Source: Acidobacteria bacterium 13_1_20CM_3_53_8
Lineage (GTDB): Bacteria > Acidobacteriota > Blastocatellia > Pyrinomonadales > Pyrinomonadaceae
Direction of reading: 5' to 3'
Assembly: GCA_001920415.1 (NCBI GenBank)
Contig: MNJR01000144.1
Coordinates: 61,855 to 125,854 of the forward strand
DNA: 64,000 nucleotides
In this document: piece after piece, positions 41,692-51,271 of the stretch
Layout: every line of letters begins with the position of its first letter
How positions within the stretch are numbered: the first letter of the stretch is position 1
Notes under the pieces: generated by a model
Told to the model about the DNA's origin: nothing
Seen by the model: the letters and a program-made list of their open reading frames with translations, nothing else
Database searches by the model: none
Position numbers and translations under genes: made by a program

Positions 41692-44600
41692 ATGACCAAA
41701 AAGGATTTTGTTCACCTTCATCTGCATACAGATTATAGCTTGCTTGATGGCGCCATACAGATAAAACCCCTGGCTCAGCATGTGGCCCAGTTAGGTATGA
41801 ATGCTTGCGCTATTACTGATCATGGAAACATGTTCGGCGCTATCTCCTTTTATAACGCCATGAAAAATAAGGGAGTGCAGCCAATCATTGGGTGCGAAAC
41901 ATATATAGCCCGTGGAAGTCGGCACGACCGTGCGGGAACTACGCGACCGGGTGAGAAGGCTAACCACCATCTTATACTTTTAGCGCGGAACTATCAGGGA
42001 TATAGAAATCTTGTTCGATTAACATCAAAGGCATACAAAGAGGGTTTTTATTATAAGCCACGTATTGATAGGGAACTGCTGGCGGAGCATAGCGATGGTT
42101 TGATAGCGCTCTCGGCGTGTATGTCTGGTGTTCCATCTGCGATGCTGGCTCGTGATTGTTTTGAAGATGCTGCTCGGTCTGCCATAGAGTTTGAGGAGAT
42201 TCTAGGGAAGGGAAACTATTTTCTAGAAATTCAGGAGCACGGGATTGATGCTCAGAAGCGTATAAGGAGGCCTCTGATTGAGCTTTCCAAGAGAACAGGG
42301 ATACCGCTTGTTGCCACGAACGATGCGCACTATTTGACGCCAGATGATGCTCGCGCACATGACGTTCTGCTTTGTATAGGGTCCGGGAAAACCATACACG
42401 ACCAGAATAGGCTGCGCTATGGCCCGCCCCATTTTTATGTTCGATCTCAGGAGGAGATGTGGGCGATCTTCGGCGCAGAGCTACCTGAAACTCTAACTCG
42501 GACGGTTGAGATAGCTGAGAGATGCAAATTCGATCTTCCAAGCGGAATTAATTATTTGCCTAAATATCCAATTCCATCTTCTGAAGCGGATTTATCCATA
42601 GATGAATATTTTGAAAAAGTTGTTAGAGAGGGCTATGAAAAGCGCAGGGGGGCGGTTTGGGAACTACTACTGGCTACAGGGAATCTGAAGAAGCCTTTGT
42701 CAGATTACCAGGAGCGGGTATCAAGTGAAATCGCAATGATCAAAAAGATGGGTTTCGCTGGCTACTTTTTAATTGTTTGGGATTTTATTCGCTATGCTAA
42801 AGAGCAATCAATCCCGGTTGGGCCAGGCAGAGGCTCTGCGGCAGGCTCATTGGTTGCATATTGCCTGGAGATAACGGACATTGACCCATTGCAATACGAC
42901 CTTCTCTTCGAGAGATTCCTTAACCCAGAGCGAATCTCTATGCCTGACATTGATATAGATTTTTGTGTACGAGGTCGCGGGGATGTAATTAATCATGTCT
43001 CAAACCTCTATGGACGCGATTCCGTGTGCCAGATTATTACATTCGGAACGATGGCATCAAAAGCTGCCATAAAGGACGTAGGAAGGGCGCTTGATATGCC
43101 CTATGCGGAAGTTGACAGGATAGCCAAATTTATACCGCCTCCCGTCAGAGGAAGAAACGTAAGTATTGATCATGCGCTGGAGCAAGTCCCAGCGCTTCGC
43201 GCAGCAATTGAAAATAGCGCCCAAGTTAAAGAACTGATTGAAATTGCCAGAAGATTGGAAGGTTGCGCGCGCCATTCTTCTGTTCATGCGGCAGGGGTTG
43301 TGATATCACCTGAGCCTCTTCACGAATTGATCCCTGTAGCCGTTTCGACCAAGGATGAGTTAACCACACAGTATGCCATGTCCGATCTTGAAAAAACCGG
43401 CATGCTGAAGATGGATTTTTTAGCTTTGACCGCACTGACGGTTATAAGCGACTGCTTAAAAGGTATTAAGCAATCGCTTGAATTTGAGATTGAGTGGTCA
43501 AGAATCCCTCTGGACGATCCTCTAACAATGCAACTCTTTGCGGAGGGGAGAACTGAGGCCGTTTTTCAATTCGAATCGGCTGGAATGCAGGAAATTTGTA
43601 GAAAATTAAAGCCTAAAGGTTTAGAAGACTTGGCAGCCCTTAACGCGCTTTACAGGCCTGGCCCACTTGATGGTGGGATGGTGGAGGATTTTATTCAACG
43701 ACATCATGGTCATAAAAGCGTCCGCTACATAGTCCCAGAGATGAAAGATATTTTAAGTAATACATACGGGATTATCGTCTATCAAGAGCAGATCATGCAG
43801 CTTGCTCAGAAATTAGGCGGCTATACGCTAGGAGAGGCTGACCTTATGCGTAGGGCTATGGGGAAGAAGAAGCGTGAGGAGATGGCTTTACATGAGCAGA
43901 AATTCATAAACGGGGCAGTTGAGCGTGGAATAAAGAGAGAGAAAGCGCAGCAAATTTTCACCCTTATGGCTCAATTTGCCGATTATGGCTTCAATAGAAG
44001 CCATAGCGTTGCTTACGCCTATCTTGCTTTTCAGACGGCATTCCTGAAGGCACATTACCCTGAACATTTTTATGCGGCAGTTCTATCAAACGAGATTCAG
44101 GATTCTGCTAAAGTTTTCAAATATTCTAATGAAATGAGGGGACAGGGAATTCGCCTTCTTCCTCCTGACGTAAACGAAAGCGGTGCGGTCTTTACTGCTT
44201 TAGCAGGAGCCATTCGTTACGGGTTGGCTGCGCTGAAAGGGATTGGTCAAACGAGCGTAAACGCAATTATTGAGGCCAGAAACTGCGAGCCATTTAAGTC
44301 CTTTACGGGTTTCATTGAGCGAATGGATGCCGTGGCGGTAAATCGTAGGGTGTTAGAAAGTCTAACCGCAGCAGGTGCCTTCGATTCGCTTATACATGAT
44401 GGCAGTTCTATACATTCATGGCGTGCCAGGTTAACTGCAGCTATAGATTCAGCCCTCTCGCGCACGGCTAGAGCCAAGCGACAGAAGACTTCGGGACAAA
44501 ATGCTCTTTTTGCACCAGGCGATGATGATTCAGCGATTGTTCATGAGCAGTTACCAGACGCGGAGCCTTGGACTCATTCGGCCATGCTGGCGGCTGAAAA

Positions 44601-45216
44601 ACTTGCCATAGGTTTTTATATCACAGGCCACCCGCTAGATAATTACGGAGAAATTCTTAAGGAATTGAATGCTCTAAAGTCGGCAGACCTTTTTAGTTTT
44701 GAGCGCGGCGCAAGAGTAAATCTCGGCGGAATTGTTACTGACTTGCAGATCAAGACAACAAAAAAGGGCGGACGATTCGGCCTCATGCGTATTGAAGATA
44801 AAGAGGGAGGCGTGAAATGCGTATTATGGCCTGAAGTGTTCAGTAAATTCGAAAGCACTATTTGTAACGATGCGGCTGTGCTCGTTAGCGGAAAGTTAGA
44901 GCCGGAGGAAACAAGCGCAACCATAATTGTAGATGAAGTAGTGAAGCTTGAGGATGTTTTACAGAAAAAGGCCAGGTCGGTTGTAATAAGACTTCCTGCG
45001 AAGAGCGAATACGAGCCATACTTAAACCAACTCTTTAAGTTATTTGACGAGCACAAAGGGGACTGCGAGATATTTCTAGAAATGATGGTGGAGGGAAACA
45101 TGCTGGTTCGTGCGCGACCGCACTCAGCCCTACGCGTGCGGGGTAGCCTGGAGCTTGAGGCAGCGCTGCATTCTCAAGGTTGTAAAGTCGAATGGGTTAA
45201 TGTTACGTTAAATTGA
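41692..45216 (+). CDS. dnaE: DNA polymerase III subunit alpha
   Basis: A 1174-residue replicative polymerase of the DnaE1 group. The N-terminal PHP domain begins FVHLHLHTDYSLLDGA. The palm holds the catalytic aspartates in SMPDIDIDFCVRGRGDVI, after the GPGRGSAAGSLVAYC block. SSVHAAGVVISP and FNRSHSVAYAYLAFQTAFLK are typical finger and helix-hairpin-helix region motifs. An OB-fold near residue 1000 (GGIVTDLQIKTTKKGGRF) completes the chain. The start ATG 41692 matches the conserved N-terminus. Only 24 bases separate it from accA, so the two are probably co-transcribed. Confidence 0.96.
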   Translation: MTKKDFVHLHLHTDYSLLDGAIQIKPLAQHVAQLGMNACAITDHGNMFGAISFYNAMKNKGVQPIIGCETYIARGSRHDRAGTTRPGEKANHHLILLARNYQGYRNLVRLTSKAYKEGFYYKPRIDRELLAEHSDGLIALSACMSGVPSAMLARDCFEDAARSAIEFEEILGKGNYFLEIQEHGIDAQKRIRRPLIELSKRTGIPLVATNDAHYLTPDDARAHDVLLCIGSGKTIHDQNRLRYGPPHFYVRSQEEMWAIFGAELPETLTRTVEIAERCKFDLPSGINYLPKYPIPSSEADLSIDEYFEKVVREGYEKRRGAVWELLLATGNLKKPLSDYQERVSSEIAMIKKMGFAGYFLIVWDFIRYAKEQSIPVGPGRGSAAGSLVAYCLEITDIDPLQYDLLFERFLNPERISMPDIDIDFCVRGRGDVINHVSNLYGRDSVCQIITFGTMASKAAIKDVGRALDMPYAEVDRIAKFIPPPVRGRNVSIDHALEQVPALRAAIENSAQVKELIEIARRLEGCARHSSVHAAGVVISPEPLHELIPVAVSTKDELTTQYAMSDLEKTGMLKMDFLALTALTVISDCLKGIKQSLEFEIEWSRIPLDDPLTMQLFAEGRTEAVFQFESAGMQEICRKLKPKGLEDLAALNALYRPGPLDGGMVEDFIQRHHGHKSVRYIVPEMKDILSNTYGIIVYQEQIMQLAQKLGGYTLGEADLMRRAMGKKKREEMALHEQKFINGAVERGIKREKAQQIFTLMAQFADYGFNRSHSVAYAYLAFQTAFLKAHYPEHFYAAVLSNEIQDSAKVFKYSNEMRGQGIRLLPPDVNESGAVFTALAGAIRYGLAALKGIGQTSVNAIIEARNCEPFKSFTGFIERMDAVAVNRRVLESLTAAGAFDSLIHDGSSIHSWRARLTAAIDSALSRTARAKRQKTSGQNALFAPGDDDSAIVHEQLPDAEPWTHSAMLAAEKLAIGFYITGHPLDNYGEILKELNALKSADLFSFERGARVNLGGIVTDLQIKTTKKGGRFGLMRIEDKEGGVKCVLWPEVFSKFESTICNDAAVLVSGKLEPEETSATIIVDEVVKLEDVLQKKARSVVIRLPAKSEYEPYLNQLFKLFDEHKGDCEIFLEMMVEGNMLVRARPHSALRVRGSLELEAALHSQGCKVEWVNVTLN

Positions 45217-45240
45217 GCAAATGATTAAGAGCTTGGAGTA

Positions 45241-46119
45241 ATGTCGGAAATTCCCATCGAAAATGACCGAAGCGTCGAGACGCAAAAAAGCTACTCTGAA
45301 GAGGAGCTTTCTGCGTTCAAGCACGTTCATCTAGCCAGACATCAGGACAGACCATACACGCTGGATTTCATAGAGCATATTTTTGAAGAGTTCGTAGAAG
45401 TTCATGGTGATAGGAGATTCGCCGATGACCCTGCTGTAATTTGCGGCTTCGCGCGCTTTCATGGACTTCCGGTCGTTGTGATTGGGCATCAGAAAGGCAG
45501 AGATACTAAGCAGCGTCAGTATAGAAATTTTGGGATGCCAAAGCCGGAAGGTTATAGAAAAGCTTTGCGTGTAATGAAGGTGGCTGAAAAATTCGGGCGT
45601 CCTATATTCTCATTTATAGATACCCCCGGAGCATATCCTGGAATTGATGCAGAGGAACGCGGGCAAGCAGAGGCTATCTCATATAATTTACGTGAGATGG
45701 CAAAGCTACGCGTGCCCGTAATAGTAACGATCATTGGCGAAGGCGGGTCAGGCGGAGCTTTAGCCATAGGCATTGGAGATCACGTTTTGATGTTGGAAAA
45801 TGCTGTTTATTCGGTTATCTCTCCAGAAGGGTGTGCGGCCATACTATGGAAGGATGCTTCGAAAGCGCCGAGGGCGGCTAAGAGTCTTCGTTTGACGGCC
45901 TCGGACCTTTACCAGCAGGGAATTATTGATCACATAGTTCAAGAGCCGCCCGAAGGGGCGCATGCTGGAGTGAGCGAAACGGCGCGCTCGTTGGATACCA
46001 TCCTTTACAAATGCCTGGGTGATTCATTAAGTTTTAGCGCCGAGCAGAGGCTGGTTAGGCGCTATGCCAAGATGCGATTATTAGGCACATGGGGGGAGAG
46101 GGAAGCAGTTTCTAGCTGA
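45241..46119 (+). CDS. accA: Acetyl-CoA carboxylase carboxyltransferase subunit alpha
   Basis: A 292-residue crotonase-fold subunit. [39 protein letters not shown] and [20 protein letters not shown] are the AccA signatures; [20 protein letters not shown] forms an oxyanion hole and carboxybiotin site. With AccD it transfers CO2 from carboxybiotin to acetyl-CoA in the first step of fatty-acid synthesis. The N-terminal region is about 20-25 residues shorter than E. coli AccA, and the helices that would start it are partly kept ([17 protein letters not shown]). It follows dnaE closely. The 3' end is bounded by a strong hairpin. Confidence 0.95.
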   Translation: MSEIPIENDRSVETQKSYSEEELSAFKHVHLARHQDRPYTLDFIEHIFEEFVEVHGDRRFADDPAVICGFARFHGLPVVVIGHQKGRDTKQRQYRNFGMPKPEGYRKALRVMKVAEKFGRPIFSFIDTPGAYPGIDAEERGQAEAISYNLREMAKLRVPVIVTIIGEGGSGGALAIGIGDHVLMLENAVYSVISPEGCAAILWKDASKAPRAAKSLRLTASDLYQQGIIDHIVQEPPEGAHAGVSETARSLDTILYKCLGDSLSFSAEQRLVRRYAKMRLLGTWGEREAVSS

Positions 46120-46130
46120 GTCTGTATTAA

Positions 46131-46178
46131 GATACTGAAGAGGGAATGTCGGCACGCCGACATTCCCTCTTCAGTATC
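46131..46178. terminator. Bidirectional terminator between convergent accA and ssb
   Basis: A perfect 22-bp stem (46131-46152 with 46157-46178) surrounds the loop CACG. It fills most of the 59-base gap and ends one base before the ssb stop triplet (46179-46181), so part of the structure lies at the end of each transcript. The core ATGTCGGC/GCCGACAT recurs as a palindrome inside parB. No long T run follows on either side. Confidence 0.75.
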
Positions 46179-46598
46179 TCAGAAAGGTATGTCGTCATCT
46201 GAAAGGTCTTCGGTCGTTGTCTCGGATGGAGCGCTTCGTACGCTTGTTTGGGTCTGTCCTTCTTCGGACCGCCCACCGCCTAAAAACTGCAAGTCTGTGG
46301 CGTGAACTTCCAAGGTGTAGCGCTGTTTGCCATCTCGGTCTTGCCATTCCTCAACGCGAAGTCTACCTTCTACGTAAACCGAACGCCCTTTTGTGAGAAA
46401 CTGGGATGCTGTTTCAGCCTGACGGCCCCAGAGTGTAACGCGGAACCATGTTGTAACATCCTGCATCTCCCCTGAGCGGTCTTTACGCTTCTCGTTCGTT
46501 GCTACTGTGAAATTACAAACTGGCGTCCCTTGAGGCGTATAGCGCAGCTCCGGGTCGCGCCCAAGGTTTCCGACTAAAATAATCTTGTTGAATGACAT
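46179..46598 (-). CDS. ssb: Single-stranded DNA-binding protein
   Basis: A 139-residue SSB. The OB-fold begins MSFNKIILVGNLGRDPELRYT, with TWFRVTLWGRQAETASQFL and VYVEGRLRVEEWQDRDGK. After a short polar linker the acidic C-terminal tip is DLSDDDIPF, the site that docks DnaG, RecO, PriA and other repair proteins. It is divergent from recN. The length is on the short side but typical for this phylum. Confidence 0.95.
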   Translation of the reverse strand: MSFNKIILVGNLGRDPELRYTPQGTPVCNFTVATNEKRKDRSGEMQDVTTWFRVTLWGRQAETASQFLTKGRSVYVEGRLRVEEWQDRDGKQRYTLEVHATDLQFLGGGRSEEGQTQTSVRSAPSETTTEDLSDDDIPF

Positions 46599-46754
46599 TG
46601 CTTAGTCTCTCCCGAGCAGAAGGTTGAAAAACAGGATTCGCATACTACTTAGACGGAGCGAGCGGGTCAAGGAATAATTTAAAATAACGGGGGTGACGCT
46701 CCTAATTCTTCATCTTTTACATTTAAAGTAATTTATGGGCTGAGATATGGCTTT

Positions 46755-48500
46755 ATGTTGAAGTACCTTAACATATCTAAATTTGCTGTTATTGATCGGC
46801 TGAGCTTGACGTTTCAATCTGGACTTAATCTGCTTACGGGAGAGACGGGCTCTGGTAAAAGCATAATTGTTGATGCGCTCGGACTGCTTTTGGGTGCAAG
46901 GAGTTCTTCCCAGCTAATTCGCACGGGCGAACTATCTTCTATGGTAGAGGGCTATTTCGAATTAAAGGGCGATCAATTGCTCGGTGTAAAAGAGAGCCTG
47001 GAATCATTGGGAATAGAACTCTATGAGGATGGGTTAATTGTCCGCAGGGAGATAAGCGCAAGCGGTAAAAGCAGGGTATTTATTAACGATAAAAGCGTAA
47101 CTCTTGCAACTCTCAAGGGACTGCAGCCCTTACTTGCGGAAATTCATGGGCAGGGCGAGCAGCAATCTCTTCTATCGGCTCAGTCGCAGTTGGAACTTCT
47201 GGATTCATTCGGAGGATGCATTCCGCTTAGCATGGAGGTCAAAGAGTTATTTAATTTATGGGATACTGCGCGCGATGATCTGCTCAAACATAGGGAGGAG
47301 ATGAATCAGCTAGAGCTGGCAAGAGATTTTGTTCAATTCCAGCTTAATGAGATAGAGTCTGTGAATCCTGTGGAAGGAGAAGATGAATTATTAGAGACCG
47401 AAAAAAAGGTATTGACTCATGCGGAGCAGGTCTTAAGACTAAAGAGTTCAATTTATGAGAATCTGTATGAGGCTGATGAAAGCGTGCTTTCTCATTTAGG
47501 CGCGATTCAACGACAGATTGACGAGTTGGCAGAGATTGACGGGCGTGTCAAACCCGCTGCGGACTTTTTAAGAGACGGTGTTGCAGCATTATTGGAGGTC
47601 GTAGACCTTTTCCGTAGCTATGGTGATCAGGCAGCGTTCTCTCCTGCAAGATTGGCCGCTGTGGAGCAGCGGCTTGCAGAGCTTGACAGGCTCAAACGAA
47701 AATATAAGGCAGATGTCAGCGGTTTGCTTAAGATAAAAGATCAGCTCTACGAACATATTCAATCGCTAGCTAGCCAGTCAGACGAGGAAAAGAGGCTTAA
47801 TGAAAAGCTGATTGGATTGCAAAATAAATATCTGGAAAAAGCAGAAATTTTGAGCGCTTGTAGAAGAGATTCCATTCAGCGTTTTGAACAAGCAGTCTCT
47901 GATGGGCTGCGACAAGTCGCATTAGATAACGCAATTTTTCGCGTAAACCATGAGACGGTGTATGTGGCTGATGGTTCAAATGGGAGTGAATTCTCCACGC
48001 AGGGGCTGGATAAAATCTTTCTTCTACTTTCGGCGAATCCAGGTGAATCATTGAAACCCCTGTCCCAGATTGCTTCCGGCGGAGAACTTTCAAGGATAAT
48101 GTTAACTCTGCGTACTATGAGTAGAGAGAAGCAATCTGGCAACAGTTTTCAATGCGACACAATGGTCTTCGATGAAATCGATGTAGGTATTGGTGGGCGA
48201 GTCGCCGAAGCGGTTGGTCGCAGGCTCAAAACTCTATCTGAGGCGCACCAGGTTCTTTGTGTTACGCATCAACCGCAGATCGCCAAATTTGCAGACCATC
48301 ATCTTTACGTGACTAAAGAGATCAAGGCTGGCCGAACGGTTACAAACATTAAAGCTCTGGAAGGAGAAGAGCGTGTGGGCGAGCTTTCCAGGATGATCGC
48401 AGGCGTGGAAGATTCTCAGACAACCAGAGAGGCTGCACGTTGGATGCTTAAAGAATCATCTAAAAACTCTCCTGTTCGAAAGAGAGCGAAAAAGCCATAG
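46755..48500 (+). CDS. recN: DNA repair protein RecN
   Basis: A 581-residue SMC-like ATPase. Walker A is LTGETGSGKSIIVDALGLLL near the N-terminus; a long coiled coil fills the middle; SGGELSRIMLTLRTM is the signature motif, followed by Walker B in TMVFDEIDVGIGG. RecN acts in double-strand break repair by tethering DNA ends. The length fits the family (550-570). The gene begins 156 bases from the divergent ssb, which may share a damage-responsive control region, but no LexA box is recognised. Confidence 0.94.
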   Translation: MLKYLNISKFAVIDRLSLTFQSGLNLLTGETGSGKSIIVDALGLLLGARSSSQLIRTGELSSMVEGYFELKGDQLLGVKESLESLGIELYEDGLIVRREISASGKSRVFINDKSVTLATLKGLQPLLAEIHGQGEQQSLLSAQSQLELLDSFGGCIPLSMEVKELFNLWDTARDDLLKHREEMNQLELARDFVQFQLNEIESVNPVEGEDELLETEKKVLTHAEQVLRLKSSIYENLYEADESVLSHLGAIQRQIDELAEIDGRVKPAADFLRDGVAALLEVVDLFRSYGDQAAFSPARLAAVEQRLAELDRLKRKYKADVSGLLKIKDQLYEHIQSLASQSDEEKRLNEKLIGLQNKYLEKAEILSACRRDSIQRFEQAVSDGLRQVALDNAIFRVNHETVYVADGSNGSEFSTQGLDKIFLLLSANPGESLKPLSQIASGGELSRIMLTLRTMSREKQSGNSFQCDTMVFDEIDVGIGGRVAEAVGRRLKTLSEAHQVLCVTHQPQIAKFADHHLYVTKEIKAGRTVTNIKALEGEERVGELSRMIAGVEDSQTTREAARWMLKESSKNSPVRKRAKKP

Positions 48501-48594
48501 AGCTTAAGTATAAAATTGGTAATAAGAAATATCGCCTCAAAATTTGATTTCTGATAAACTCCATCTCAAACAGAGTTTGAAGAAGTAAGAGATA

Positions 48595-49950
48595 ATGCGA
48601 TCAAGCGTATACATAGAAACATTAGGATGCCAGATGAATGTGGCCGATACGGAGCGCGCCGCCACAAAGTTGAGGGCAGCGGGTTATGATCTAGCAGAAT
48701 CTGAAAGCGAAGCGGACGTACTTATTTTTAATACCTGTTCTGTCAGGGCGAAAGCTGCGCAGAAGGTTTTTCACAGAATAGAGTATTTAAAGAGCGTTCG
48801 TAGTAGTAAAATAGGTAGGCCAATAATAGGTATTATGGGCTGTGTCGCTCAACTGGAAGGCGAGGCAGTCTTCGATCATGAATCGGCCATAGACTTTGTC
48901 GCTGGAACCAGGGCGACAGACAGACTAGGCTCGCTGATTGAGCGAGCGCGCGATGGCGAAGGGCGAGTCATTGACCTGGGCGAGCGTTCAGAAGGAGAAG
49001 GCTGGAATGTTTCACCTGTGGAGCGCCACTCACCCCATGTTGCCTTTGTTCCTATCATAGAGGGATGCAATAAATTTTGCACCTACTGCATTGTTCCATA
49101 TTCACGTGGGCGCGAGAGGAGTCGCGTTGCGTCCGATATTGTTAGAGAGATACACGGTCTGCTAGAGTCCGGTTTCAAGGAAGTGCATTTAATAGGGCAG
49201 AACGTAAATAGCTATCGCCCTAAGAGCGAGGAAGGACTTTTGGGGATAAAAGGTGCGACCCCTTTCTCAAAGCTTTTGCGTGCGGTTGCTCGCACAGGAA
49301 TTGAGAGGATCAAGTTCACCACATCCTTCCCAAGGGATTTTCATGAAGATATAGTCGCGGCTATTGACGAGCACGATAATCTGTGCAACTGGGTGCATTT
49401 GCCTGTGCAGTCTGGCAGCGACAGGATTTTGCGTCGTATGAGGCGAGGATATTCAAGTAGTGATTATCTGAGCAGGGTTCAGTGTATTAAGAGGGCTGGC
49501 AGGCCTTTATCCTTAACTACAGACATTATTGTGGGATTTCCGGGTGAATCCACTTCCGATTTTGAAGATACGCTTCGGTTGGTGGAGAATTGTCAGTATC
49601 ATGGTCTATACATTTTCAAGTATTCGGAGAGGCCTGGCACTCCTGCCTCTCGCTTGCAGGACGATGTGAGTAGAGAAGAGAAGAGGGCACGCTTTTTATC
49701 CTTGGAGAGTTTGCAGCGTAATATACAGAGCAGGATTTATTCTGGGTACATCGGAGAAAAAGTTAAAGTATTGGTTGAAGGAGAGAGCGCTAAATCTGAG
49801 AATGATCTTACGGGACACACTACGTGCCATAAGGTTCTTAATTTTCCGGGGGACTCATCGCTGGTGGGCAAAATTGTTGAAGTAATAGTTACTGAGGCAA
49901 AAGTTAACAGCCTTTACGGTAGAGTTGTAGATGGTTCGCCGGCTCTATAG
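48595..49950 (+). CDS. miaB: tRNA (N6-isopentenyladenosine-37 C2)-methylthiotransferase
   Basis: A 451-residue radical-SAM methylthiotransferase. The N-terminal UPF0004 domain has three cysteines in LGCQMN, FNTCSVR and MGCVAQL, which ligate the auxiliary 4Fe-4S cluster. The radical-SAM motif is GCNKFCTYCIVPYSRG (C-x3-C-x2-C). A C-terminal TRAM domain follows (about 375-445). MiaB adds a methylthio group at C2 of i6A37 in tRNA. It lies between recN and the DUF151 gene in one direction; its stop is 26 bases before the next start. Confidence 0.95.
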   Translation: MRSSVYIETLGCQMNVADTERAATKLRAAGYDLAESESEADVLIFNTCSVRAKAAQKVFHRIEYLKSVRSSKIGRPIIGIMGCVAQLEGEAVFDHESAIDFVAGTRATDRLGSLIERARDGEGRVIDLGERSEGEGWNVSPVERHSPHVAFVPIIEGCNKFCTYCIVPYSRGRERSRVASDIVREIHGLLESGFKEVHLIGQNVNSYRPKSEEGLLGIKGATPFSKLLRAVARTGIERIKFTTSFPRDFHEDIVAAIDEHDNLCNWVHLPVQSGSDRILRRMRRGYSSSDYLSRVQCIKRAGRPLSLTTDIIVGFPGESTSDFEDTLRLVENCQYHGLYIFKYSERPGTPASRLQDDVSREEKRARFLSLESLQRNIQSRIYSGYIGEKVKVLVEGESAKSENDLTGHTTCHKVLNFPGDSSLVGKIVEVIVTEAKVNSLYGRVVDGSPAL

Positions 49951-49976
49951 CTTAAAGAAAAAGGTGAGGTGGGCAC

Positions 49977-50474
49977 ATGGAAATAGAGGTGAAGATTAGG
50001 GCTTTGATGATGGACCCGAACAGCGGCACACCGATCATAATTCTGAAGGATGTAAACAGCGATACGATTTTGCCTATATGGGTAGGGACTTACGAGGCCA
50101 ACGCTATAGCTCTGGAGATAGAGAAAATCGCACCCCCCAGACCGATGACTCACGACCTTTTGCGTAATTTGATTGTAGAGATGGGCGCGGTGGTTGAGCG
50201 TGTGATTGTGACGGAATTGCGTGATAATACATTTTTCGCTGTAATAGAGTTGCGGGCTAGAGAGGGAGGGCAGATGCTCTTGGATGCTCGCCCATCGGAT
50301 GCAATTGCTCTGGCTTTAAGGTCCGATTCTCCTATTTTTGTGAATACGGAAGTAATTCGAGCCGCCTCACGTAGCACGCCTTCTGACGACGAAGATATTT
50401 CGGTTGAAGAAGGAGCGGATATGGAGGATGAATGGCCGGATGTTATAGGAGAGGCTGGCGACCTTCCTATGTGA
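49977..50474 (+). CDS. Bifunctional nuclease family protein (DUF151)
   Basis: A 165-residue protein of the BFN/DUF151 family. The conserved core is ILKDVNSDTILPIWVGTYEANAI and AVIELRAREGGQMLLDARPSDAIALALR. Related proteins have been reported to have RNase and DNase activity, but its role in bacteria is unsettled. AGGTGAGGTGG before the ATG is an unusually strong ribosome-binding site. The acidic C-terminus (DDEDISVEEGADMEDEWPD) extends beyond the core domain. The gene is 26 bases after miaB. Confidence 0.88.
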   Translation: MEIEVKIRALMMDPNSGTPIIILKDVNSDTILPIWVGTYEANAIALEIEKIAPPRPMTHDLLRNLIVEMGAVVERVIVTELRDNTFFAVIELRAREGGQMLLDARPSDAIALALRSDSPIFVNTEVIRAASRSTPSDDEDISVEEGADMEDEWPDVIGEAGDLPM

Positions 50475-50515
50475 GATAGAAAGAGTTCCATCATGCTGGC
50501 TGTAGACCTGCGTTA

Positions 50516-51271
50516 ATGATAATCGCAATCGCAAATCAGAAGGGTGGGGTAGGGAAGACTACAACCGCCATAAACCTTTCCGCAGCATTCGCTCGGATAG
50601 GAAAGAAAGTGTTGCTTCTTGACCTTGACCCTCAAGCCAATAGCTCCATATCGTTCTTAGATCCACTGCGTGTAGATGGCTCCGCGTACGATCTGCTTGT
50701 GGATGGAAAAGATGATTTTGAAGGTTTGATTTATCAGACCACTGTTTCAGGTCTTGAGATTATCCCTGCGCGAATCAATCTGGCAAAGCTGGAGTCGAAG
50801 CTTGTTGGAGATTTCGATGCCCCTTTCAAGTTAAAAGATAGGTTAGAGCCGATTCGAGGGCTGTATGATGTGATTGTGATTGACACGCCTCCTACCCTTG
50901 GGTTAATTACCGTCAACGCCCTTGTGGCTGCGACTCACGTACTTATTCCTATTCAGTCGTCCTACTTTGCATTAGAAGGGACTGATGATCTTCTGGAGAC
51001 TATTGAGAAGGTCAAGTCACGTCCTAACCCTAATCTGCAGGTTTTAGGTGTTGTTGTCACGCTGCATGATAAAAGAACCACGCTTGCGCGTGAGGTTTTC
51101 GAGCAGATACAGCGAGTTTTCGGCCCTAAAATGTTCGAGACGGTTATCACGAAGAGCGTAAGGCTGGAAGAATCGCCTGCCTATAAGGAATCAATCTTTA
51201 CTTTTGCGCCGCATTCGTCTGGCGCTAACGAGTACACAAAACTTTGCGAAGAGGTGATCAGTCGTGTCTAA
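50516..51271 (+). CDS. parA: Chromosome-partitioning ATPase ParA
   Basis: A 251-residue Soj/ParA protein. The deviant Walker A KGGVGKTTTAINL starts at about residue 9; LLLDLDPQANSS is the A' box, and VIVIDTPPTLGLITVNAL the Walker B region. The protein binds DNA non-specifically in its ATP-bound dimer and pulls ParB-origin complexes. It overlaps parB by 8 bases (stop inside the parB start region), a tight operon. The short N-terminus (no HTH) shows the chromosomal type. Confidence 0.95.
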   Translation: MIIAIANQKGGVGKTTTAINLSAAFARIGKKVLLLDLDPQANSSISFLDPLRVDGSAYDLLVDGKDDFEGLIYQTTVSGLEIIPARINLAKLESKLVGDFDAPFKLKDRLEPIRGLYDVIVIDTPPTLGLITVNALVAATHVLIPIQSSYFALEGTDDLLETIEKVKSRPNPNLQVLGVVVTLHDKRTTLAREVFEQIQRVFGPKMFETVITKSVRLEESPAYKESIFTFAPHSSGANEYTKLCEEVISRV

